NCBI RefSeq assembly: GCF_000512565.2
Contig: NC_089302.1
Span: forward strand, 62,001 to 126,000
Direction: 5' to 3'
Length of the DNA: 64,000 bases
DNA from: Kwoniella dejecticola CBS 10117
Taxonomy: Eukaryota > Basidiomycota > Tremellomycetes > Tremellales > Cryptococcaceae
Shown: positions 55,607 through 64,000 of the stretch, one piece after another
Layout: the number at the start of each line of letters is the position of its first letter
Numbering within the stretch: position 1 is the first letter of the stretch
Notes under the pieces: generated by a model
Seen by the model: only the letters and a program-made list of their open reading frames with translations
Told to the model about the DNA's origin: nothing
Databases searched by the model: none
Position numbers and translations under genes: made by a program

Positions 55607-58600
55607 TTAATGCATCAAACCACCTCCTCCACTGCTTCCTTTGCCACCGACCCTCTCAAAGGGCAATGCTAAAGCGCATCCTGCGGTTATCACGAAGATG
55701 GCTGCAGAGATGAATACCGGTAGACTCGGGGTGATGGATAATAGGAATCCGGCTGATACAGGTGCCATCACGCCGGTACTGTACGTATCGATCAATCAAT
55801 CAGCCTTGAACCTTCAATATTCAATCGGTCCTTGATGATGATGATGATGATGATGCTCATAGATCATAAGGATGAAAAGGCCAAGGGCGGGGTGATGAAC
55901 AACTTACAATCTACTCAACGCTGCTGAAGTACCACACGCGGTACCTCTTATACTTGTCCCGAAAGTTTCAGGGGTCATGCCGTCTAGAGAGCCATTTAAT
56001 CAGCATTCCACTTCATGGCTCACTGAGTTTGTACATGCAGTGTATTCCAATGTGTCGCCAAGTTGTCCCACTGAAATGTGATATAAAAAGAGGGAAGACG
56101 TGACTTACACAGTACAGCGTACATGGCAGTAGCAGCAGCGGAAATGATCATTGAGCTGACTACTACAGCCCATTTGGCTTCGACCCTGATAAATGCGAAC
56201 GTGGACAGTCCAGTCGCCAAAGTACAGATTGCGAGGGATTTGCGTCGACCGAGATGAGTCTGTATCATCCATGCTCCGATCTGCCGCGAGGATTGGAACA
56301 TCAGTATCCGGTATTCGGCACAATTTGGGCTCATGGTACGGAATAAGCGGGACTCACTATAGATCCTGGACATCCAGCCACTAGAACGCCCGTCCAGGTC
56401 AGCTTAGAGAAGCGCTAAGCAGATGAAAGCTGACGTACAGGAATAAAGCACAAAGTCCCCCAAAGCCTCCTTTATCGCTTCATCCCCCTCACCTGAAGCC
56501 TTACTTTCCAGTACTGACGGCAACCATACGTTGAACATCGTGTAGCCTGTATTAATTATTATGTATAATGAGCCAAACATTCTCACAATTTCGTCCAGAC
56601 AGTCAGAAATGGGGATCTGCCGCCTCAAAAGGGACTTACCGAAACTTATAGCTCCCCATATTATCCACATCAGGATAACCGTCTTTCGCCATTGCGGCAC
56701 GAACAACTTGCTCATTTGCTTGATCCACGATTCCCACCATACTAGCGGAACAGCGTGCCATCTATCCCCTGCTCCTGCGCCTCCTGCGATATCTTGCCAA
56801 GCTTTTTCTCTGGATCCGTCATCCGAATGGCGATCGTCCAGATTCGCACTATCAAATAAAACCTGTCGTTCCTCCGCTTCCGGTTCTTGGGGGTATCTAG
56901 TCTTAGTTGTCGACGATTTTGAAGCATTCGCAAAAGAAGTATCGAATCGATTCTCGTCCGCCTCCAGCTCCATCTCCGATCCTTCATTTACACCAGGCGT
57001 CGAGGCATTGTAAAATGCTGATCCCATTCTTAGAGGTACTTTCCTATTTTTGTTGATTCCGATTCCGACTCCACCATATCGACCTTCCACATCACTTCCA
57101 CTCCCACTGCTCGATGGTATATCGATCTGATTACTCCATCGAGGTAGACCCTCTTGAGTATTGGCATTAGGGTTAGGTGACGGTAATTCGGAATTCTTCT
57201 TATCGTAATCGTTGGTATTATCGTTCTCCTGGCCTTTGTTCATAGTGGAGTTTTCACATGTCTGGACGTCCTGAGGCTGGATATCGATAGAGTTGGAGTT
57301 GAATGATGCGATAGCTTGCAAAGCGACGACCGCTTCTGCTTCCCTGCCGTTTGAGACTAGGTATCGAGGTGATTCTTGCAGACGAAATAGAAACCATCGA
57401 GCGAATGCACAGGTGAGGTTCTGAAGATGTCGCAGAGCCAGGATTGGCATCAGCATCATTACATTGCTTAAGCAGAGCTGATTGCCTTGTGCTGAGACCT
57501 GAGAATCATCACTTATACTCACGAATAATCCCAAAACCAGCATGACCCTTCTCCATCCCTCATTATCGCCTGCCGGGACATCGCACTCCCCGAATGTCTT
57601 ACAACTGTGCCCAGGTAAGAACACCAGGCTGATCACTGAGCTGAAGACGGCGCCGAGGGAGAAGAAGACTGAAAGGAGAGTCAAGAGGTATTGTTTGGAA
57701 TGAGGGAGATTTTCGAGGAAAAGGGTCCCGTCTGTTGGCATCGACCCGCTACACATAGCCGTTAAGGTGAAGTCAGTCATATTGTATCGCATCACACAAG
57801 CTGAATCGGTCACAGGGGTAAATGGATTGAGACAGAACTCACCCTACAGCACTGCCAAGTAGGAACATCCATATACACAATATCGTAAAGTTCGGACTGA
57901 AGCTCGCCGCTATGCCGAATATAGCTGTTAAGAACAATGTAGCGTTGAACGGAAGTGATCGACCTAGTAAATCTGATACGACTCCCCAAGCGACTGCACC
58001 TATCATCATCTGCGCGAAGCGATTGAAAGGTTCCTATCAGCTGTGTCTGGTTGATAGAGATCGTAGCCATGATCATGACCATGAGAAGCGAAGTTTGAGT
58101 AGGACTTATGACTTACGCCTGCCATGGTCGATGCGGATAATAACCCTACCACTTTCGATGTGAGGTTGAAATGCACTTGAACACGAGGGAGTATAACAGC
58201 TGCACCAAGAGTCAGGCTTCAAGTGAGCTTCATACGCGTAAGCCTGTAGCTACTGTGTGATAAAGCTCACCTATACATTGTAGAGCGGAATTATCTGACA
58301 TCCACCCAAAGCCGCACAGAGCCTGGCCGATGAGTACAGAAATGAGCACTTATTCTGGATGACGAAAGTCAAAAGCCCAATGACAGACCAGTAATCTCCA
58401 ATGGTATGCGCCTATGAAGTTCATATATTAGTGAGACCCTCATGTACAAACTGCACTCATCACAAGGTGTAGTGGGGACATACCAAATCCGATCTTTTCC
58501 AACGTTTCTTCTAACCCCCTCTCCACACCCATATCGGTATCATCACCTCCGTCAGAACCTCCCGATTCGGATTCATTCCCATCATCGTGATCTAAACCTA

Positions 58601-58757
58601 AGACGGTTTCTGCAGCAGCTCTGAAAGAAGGTATCCTCCCGTGTCCACTCGATCGGTAAGCTGATGGACCTGCACTGAGCGTCGAGGGTTGTCCGTGTCC
58701 GTGTCCGTGCGAGTAGGCGTATGAGGATTGACGAGATGCGGGTGGGGGAGGTAACAT
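55607..58757 (-). CDS. MFS transporter, SV2/VNT-like
   Basis: A major facilitator of the SV2/VNT-like fungal group (sugar- or organic-solute-porter fold); substrate unknown. Twelve exons (58757-58484, 58411-58389, 58322-58271, 58199-58117, 58009-57843, 57748-57523, 57420-56640, 56546-56439, 56380-56358, 56280-56109, 55983-55908, 55778-55607) give 718 residues. Marks in order: GFGWMSDNSALQC (first span and loop), WGVVSDLLGRSLPF (the MFS A-motif between spans 2 and 3), PTDGTLFLENLP, LQESPRYLVSNGRE (the PESPR-like motif after span 6), LGRRKSLAIC, and TPETFGTSIRGTACG, the diagnostic loop before the last spans. A cytosolic loop of about 230 residues between the two halves is acidic and disordered. 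Exons of 23 nt (two) and 52 nt are present. The last junction (55908/55778) is weaker than the rest. Confidence 0.85.
58690..58711 (-). repeat. GGACAC-type hexanucleotide repeat
   Basis: A short tandem repeat encodes alternating His-Gly in the N-terminus of the MFS transporter. Confidence 0.6.
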
Positions 58758-59214
58758 CGTGCCAATGGGCGATTTCTAGCTAGGAAAGAGAGGAGTGCAG
58801 AGGGAGGTGTGGGTCAGTCTATATGTATCCTCCCATCGGTGAAGTTGTTCGACGCTGGACTGTGTGATAGATAGGATGAAGGATGAAGGATGATGTGGAA
58901 CGGAAAGGAAAGGAAATGTTTTGATGGTTGATGTTACTCGTACATTTATTACGTAGTCATTCAACGAGCAGAGCAACCGTCTGTCTTCCGGCGGAATTAG
59001 CCAACGAACCGAATGCACGAACACATGAATACACGTTCTTACGCTGCCGACGCCGGAGTCAATGCAATGCCTCTGCAATCCGCATTGTATACCTAACACA
59101 GGCTCAAGACAGGAAAAGGGAGCACAAGTTCAAGTGAGGAGGGGAAGCATGCCTCCAGCTGTTGTGTAGAGGCAGTCCTCTTGCTTGAATTCGTGCGAAA
59201 GATCCGATTTCGCG
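58758..59214. promoter_or_regulatory. divergent promoter of MFS and methyltransferase genes
   Basis: The 457 bases between divergent start codons hold both promoters and leaders. No other gene is seen. Confidence 0.45.
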
Positions 59215-60739
59215 ATGACTTCGCCGTCGCCCCTGCCTCAAGCGCCGGTTCCTCGATGTCCGAATGGGTTATTCACCTTCGACGAGGGATGTGTGCTAGT
59301 TGAAGATGCAGACGAAGAGGTGCGTACGTCAATCTCATCCCCAGCTCTACGATAAGATAGCCGGATAGGCTGACGCTGATGAGCTGTCATATCAACGTGA
59401 AAACAGATCATGGAGATATACATGTCCGTCGCATCGACTTCACCGGAGATCAGAACCCAAGATACCGATTCAGGGGGTCTAGGATTCCTGAATAGCAACG
59501 AATCTATCTTGGACATCACCATTGACCTTAGTCCGCCCTTACCGCCATCCTCTATTGGCTCAACGGGCTTTGTCGATGGCTCGAAACGAGGTATCAAGAA
59601 GAAAGTCAGATCACCTCTGCCTCAGCCGCAGAGTGGAAAGAAGGGGATGGAAAGTGTCACTGTTCAGATTCAGCAGGATTTGGGGATGTTGAAAGGTCAA
59701 AAAGGCGACACAGGTATGTTATTCCGAGCATCTTTGTTGCTGCTCCACTATAACGATAGTACATCGCTCAACAGCCATATACGATTCTGTCGCTGATATT
59801 GATACTGTTACCAATGTGATTGTGATATGAGATAGGAAGCGTGTTATGGCGATCGTCCCTCCACCTCGCAACTCAGCTCCTGCGACAGTATACTTATCCG
59901 GAGTCATACCCTCATCCCATATTCGACTTTGAAACCCTCAAAGCATCCTCCATATTAGAGTTAGGCGCAGGTACGGGGTTATTGTCGATACTTCTCAGTG
60001 GAAGTGGACAGTGTGCTCGGTATACGGCAAGTGACCGATTAGAGAATCTTAGACTCGTCAAGCGGAATTTAGAGTTGAACGGGATTCGGATTGGCGATCG
60101 CCCCGATTCAAGGGATCTGAAGTCCCCAACTTCTCCTCTGAACAAGAAGCTCAATCTGGATAAAAATGGTAGCACCAGCAATAACAAGGGTAGAGGTAAT
60201 CTTGGTAGCGGTGGTGATGGAAAGGCAAAAGCCAAGGATACTGAAACGGGTACGGAACGATATGTCAACCTTGAAGAGATCGATTGGATAGCGATTTCAG
60301 ATGAACGTAAACGACATCCTGAACTGTGGAATAGCGATAGAGATAACAATGGCGTCGATTCGCGCAGTGGAGAACGTACGTCGAAGTATGATCTGATCCT
60401 AGCTGTTGATTGTATTTACAACGAGTACTTGGTCCAACCACTCATCGATACGATCTCGCGGTATTGCAGAAAAGGGGGAAAGGGCTTGGTTTGGGTAATA
60501 GTGGAATTGAGATCCGCTGATGTGGTGAGTGTGGACTTGAGAGTTGACTGCCCGACTACACAAGCAACCGATGGCCAGAGCTGAGCTCTTGCTGTACTCG
60601 TACGTAGCTCACGCTGTTCCTTGACAAATGGACCAACGATCCCTCAGGACGATGGACGATCGTCAGGCTGAGCCAGAAGATGATGGGTAATTGGGATGGT
60701 AAGAAGGCTCGTTGGGTCGGATGGGTCGGATGGCGGTGA
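59215..60739 (+). CDS. RKM5: seven-beta-strand lysine methyltransferase, Rkm5-like
   Basis: A SAM-dependent methyltransferase of the METTL21/Rkm5 group; yeast Rkm5 methylates a lysine of ribosomal protein L1. Four exons (59215-59319, 59407-59713, 59836-60524, 60608-60739) give 410 residues. SAM motif I is LELGAGTG (residues 178-185), preceded by the WRSSLHLATQLLR helix that marks the group (GSVLW at 138-142). The acceptor-side motif VDCIYNEYLVQPL, close to the DCVYNE-type motif of Rkm5, follows near residue 325. Between them is an insert rich in Ser/Gly/Lys, and the N-terminal 135 residues include a Ser/Pro-rich disordered part. The final exon adds LTLFLDKWTNDPSGRWTI, a conserved end of the family. 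Whether the substrate is L1 or another protein cannot be told from sequence. Confidence 0.78.
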
Positions 60740-61955
60740 AGCTTATCACATCACATACATAAGATGCACCATCAAGTGCAATCGATAATTTAGACAAGCC
60801 TTGCTTGCGCGGTAATTACGGTCACGAGCACGAATGAAAAATGGGCGATCCTCCTCAGATATTGGTTTGTGGCCAGAGGTCATCTATTCACTCGTATTCC
60901 ACTACTCGGCTTTGCTTTGTGCTCTGTGCTTTGTGCTTGATCCCATAGATAAGATCGGCCATACGTCCATACGTCCATACGTCCATATCATACCTCGATA
61001 GGACAATTAAATGAGTGGGCTTCAGGGTTGGATGAATCCCAATTAAAGTTTAGTACAGTACAGTACTCGTAATGCGGTTTCAGGGTAACTTCTATTTTGT
61101 TTGTGTTGTTGTTTTCGTATTTGTATTTGTTTACCTGAAACGCGTCTTGTTTACCTCACCTGTAAATTACTCGAGTAACAACCGAGCTCGCCTCCGCCTG
61201 CTAGCTGAGTTACAGTAGCTTGGTAGCAGGGATCGCCATTCCTACTACTGTACTACTAGAGAACACCTTGATCCCTTGACTCCTTGAGTACCTGCACACC
61301 ACGGACACTGCGAGATTAGCATTTTACCACTTTCATGACAACAACAAGAATAGGATAGGTACACCATCATCAACTGTAGACGCTCCTTCATCATCATCAT
61401 CTGTGCTTTAGTATAATCACTAGACAGGACAGGCTCATCTCATTACCTCACTTTACCCGCACAGCCCCAAAGGACCCTTCGAGAACACACAATACCCGGT
61501 CACTCATCGCTTGATCAATCTCTCCTACTCTACCAGCCTTTGATCCTCGACATCATACACCAACAACAAAAGAGCGGAACAACTGTACAAGTCACTCGTC
61601 CACTCATCCTTTGTTCAAATCCTCCTTTACTCCTTTAGATCGATTGCAGGATATCGATTCATTGATACGCTTTCCGTGAGTGCAGCTCGCGTCCCCTCTG
61701 TCCATTATGTCCATCACTGCTCTGCTACGTCTGCATCAGTACTGTGGACTAGACTACAGTACTACGTGACGTCCACAAACACACATCGGTGGAATAGACC
61801 ATTCGATTGCTAGCGATCACACCCTATCTCCACATCTCCAGACGAGTGAACATTAGCTGACCTGGTATCGATATACTATATCCCCTATCACTATAATCAA
61901 CCGCCTTCGAATCGGCAAAACATATACATCAACGATCACCGCCAACCGGTAAACA
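60740..61955. other. long upstream region of SH3-protein gene
   Basis: This 1.2-kb stretch holds the methyltransferase 3' flank and the promoter and probable long leader of the next gene (CT-rich from about 61380). A tandem of three CATACGTC units lies at 60960-60988. I see no coding exon. Confidence 0.5.
60960..60988. repeat. CATACGTC tandem repeat
   Basis: Three perfect 8-base units and part of a fourth are directly visible in the intergenic region. Confidence 0.8.
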
Positions 61956-63675
61956 ATGTCTCAATTGCTTGATCCCATCATACGTCCGAACGATGATGAC
62001 GATGACGATCAAATCCGTACCACCACTCGGCGTGTCAACACAGAACCCGACGACGATAATAACACTAGAACAATGGCTACTTCTTCGATCTCCTCAGCGT
62101 CCGCTGTCACTTCTACAGGAGCAGCTCAGGTGTCTACGTCTGTTGCGGCTACTTCGACTAACAGAGCTCAGAATCCTGCTACTCCTCAATCAAGTTTGTA
62201 TCCTCTCTTTCCTCCCATCTCCCATATACCTCGTCCCCCTCCTGCATCCCGTAGTTGCGGATAGAGTGGATCCGATGCTAATTGCTGAGATCTTGCAGGT
62301 ACAGTAAGATCGACAATAGCTTCCTCGGCAGCTCAAGTAACCTCAACTTCATCCTCCACTTCAACTACCCCTTCAACAACCCTTCGACCCAGTACAACGT
62401 CGACCACAACATCGTCATCCTCTACTAGACCGATCACCACTTCCTCTTCGACCTCGCACTCGCCTTCCACGTCATTACGAGCGTCCTCGAGCGGCAGTCT
62501 GAGCGCGAGTAGAAGTGCGAGTAGTGCGATCAGTAGCGCTACGAAAGCTGCTAGTGAGAGCGGGAAGGGCGGTATTGGAGGAACCGGGCTGAGTCTGGGT
62601 GCTGTGAGTCATAATGAAGACGTGCTCTAAGGTATACTGGGAAATGAGCTGACGATGTGTATCGTTCTAGCTCGTCGGGATTATTATCGGAGGTATCGTT
62701 GGAATCGTGTTGATTGGGATTATAGCTACGAGGACTATAAGACAGAAGCAACGCCGAGATAGAGCCAAGAGGCGAAGTTCAATGTTCGAGTGGCCGTCGA
62801 CTACCATGGAGGACGAATATGAAAAGCCAAGAGTGAGTTGTGCTTTCCCTTCTGTATAGTATAGTATGGTATGACTGGTATAACATCTTGATCTAAATAT
62901 TCACCGACTGACTTTGACTTTGACGGCAAATGTCTACTTCATTCTTAAACAGTATGAACCGCCATCCCAATCATACGCAATGTCCGATACCCACCCTTCG
63001 AACAATGCAGGCGCAGGCGCAGGCGCTGGATCAGTATCGTACATGACCAACGAAACTTCTTATGCGCCTGTACCAACCCAACAACAGCCCCAGAGCTACA
63101 TGGAGAGAAATAACCCGCAATATTCTTACGATCAACAACCTTCTTATCCACCTCAACACCAGCAACAACAACAACATTATCCGTCATATCAAGAAAACGT
63201 CATACCCCCGCCAGCACTCGCTGCGCCTGTTCAAAATAGTAACACAGGCTCGAGCGAGGGCGGGTTGAGAGACGGGACGATGGTCAGAGTCAATGTTGGA
63301 TTCGTCAGATCGTTGGAAGACGAGCTTGGTAGGCTGACCGCAACCTCCTTTTGTCTGGTTCTAATTCTATAAAGACTGTGTTCTGCACCCGTGTTCAGGA
63401 CGTGATGCTAATTAGATTGTTTCTTTTTAGCGATCACACCTGGCCAACAACTTTACTTACACCAGATGTACGATGACGGCTGGTGCCTGTGTGAAGACTC
63501 GAATCAATTTAAGGGAGTAGTACCGATCAGCTGCTTGGTACCGATATCGAACGGTAACAACAGTACCAACAATAACAGCTTGGCGCCTGATATGAGAAGA
63601 CAGGGAAGTGGTGGGTCAGGAGGATCGGGTGGTGAGAGATTACAAAGAAGATCGAGTCTGTATAGGAATCAATAG
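61956..63675 (+). CDS. single-pass membrane protein with C-terminal SH3 domain
   Basis: Five exons (61956-62193, 62299-62603, 62671-62832, 62953-63328, 63431-63675) give 441 residues. The first 180 residues are Ser/Thr-rich, typical of an O-mannosylated outer region. A Gly/Ile-rich membrane span follows (LVGIIIGGIVGIVLIGIIAT, 182-201) with a basic stop-transfer (RQKQRRDRAKRR). The inner part is Gln/Tyr/Pro-rich, then an SH3 domain at about 344-400: FVRSLEDELAITPGQQL, YDDGWCLCED and GVVPISCLVPI carry the expected acidic loop, Trp and Pro-Ile positions. The usual ALYDY start is replaced by VNVGFVRS. No N-terminal signal peptide is evident; the span may act as anchor. The build is that of yeast Fus1 and similar fungal cell-surface sensors, but orthology cannot be claimed. 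A Ser/Gly-rich tail ends the protein. Confidence 0.8.
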
Positions 63676-64000
63676 GTTCCTTGTGGATTGTGCCGAACTC
63701 CCGCTTGCGTGGTGATCATCGAGGATGGCCACAGCTTTCCTCGCCGAGGGGTGAATGAGGAAGTTGACCGATCATTAGACCGTAGGAGAAGATCAAGGTA
63801 GCTGGGGATCATTATGAATATCTATGAAAGAACGATCTGAATCGTCCTGCATTTTCCATCTTATTGTACAAGTCGGTTTATATTGATACCCCTTTTTGTA
63901 TTGACGTATTTACAACTGGTCCGATTCTGCCGTTGATCCTCATTGATACCACACAATACCATATACCCCGCTTAGTCGAATAGAAGAGAAGAGACGAGTA
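63676..64000. other. 3' flank to window edge
   Basis: This is the downstream flank of the SH3-protein gene. I see no further gene before the end of the window. Confidence 0.4.

Overview
The window is a stretch of basidiomycete yeast nuclear chromosome, most likely a tremellomycete of the Cryptococcus/Kwoniella type. The basis is gene density (about one gene per 3 kb on both strands), many short introns (about 45-140 nt, GT..AG, with CTGAC/CTAAC-like branch sites), Ser/Asn/Gln-rich low-complexity coding, and proteins of clear fungal type. No bacterial operons, CRISPR arrays, rRNA genes, convincing tRNAs or intact transposons were seen. Gene models were built by hand: donor and acceptor sites were paired so that the reading phase is kept across every exon. 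Exon coordinates are in each entry.

Layout from left to right. 0-16 kb: an F-box protein (-), an unknown protein (-), a very large POT1-type telomere protein (+), a low-complexity orphan (+), and an Mch1-type MFS transporter (-). 16-26 kb: COG7 of the Golgi tethering complex (-); an XLF/Nej1-like end-joining factor in six exons (+); the ERAD ubiquitin-conjugating enzyme Ubc7 (-); ribosome-biogenesis factor Noc4 (+). 26-36 kb: an unknown membrane protein (-), a 15-exon FMN-dependent alpha-hydroxyacid dehydrogenase/oxygenase (-), an Iah1-type GDSL esterase (-) and two same-strand orphans (-). 36-45 kb: an HSL-family esterase (-), the diflavin reductase Tah18 (-), an ARMT1/DUF89 phosphatase-family protein (+). 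45-51 kb: a long polyQ-bearing orphan (-) and a Ran1/Ksp1-like kinase (-). 51-55.6 kb: an unusual gene-poor tract. 55.6-64 kb: an SV2/VNT-like MFS transporter (-), an Rkm5-like lysine methyltransferase (+) and a single-pass membrane protein with a C-terminal SH3 domain, of Fus1-like topology (+).

The genes are mostly unrelated housekeeping functions, as is normal for a fungal chromosome arm; there is no biosynthetic cluster. Several divergent pairs share short promoters: the unknown gene and POT1, COG7 and XLF, UBC7 and NOC4, TAH18 and ARMT1-like, MFS and RKM5-like. The features most worth following up are the POT1 protein with an extra N-terminal OB-like region and long linker, the XLF homologue that only appears after splicing, the microexons and GC-AG intron in the FMN enzyme, two neighbouring orphan genes, and the 4.8-kb gene-poor tract.
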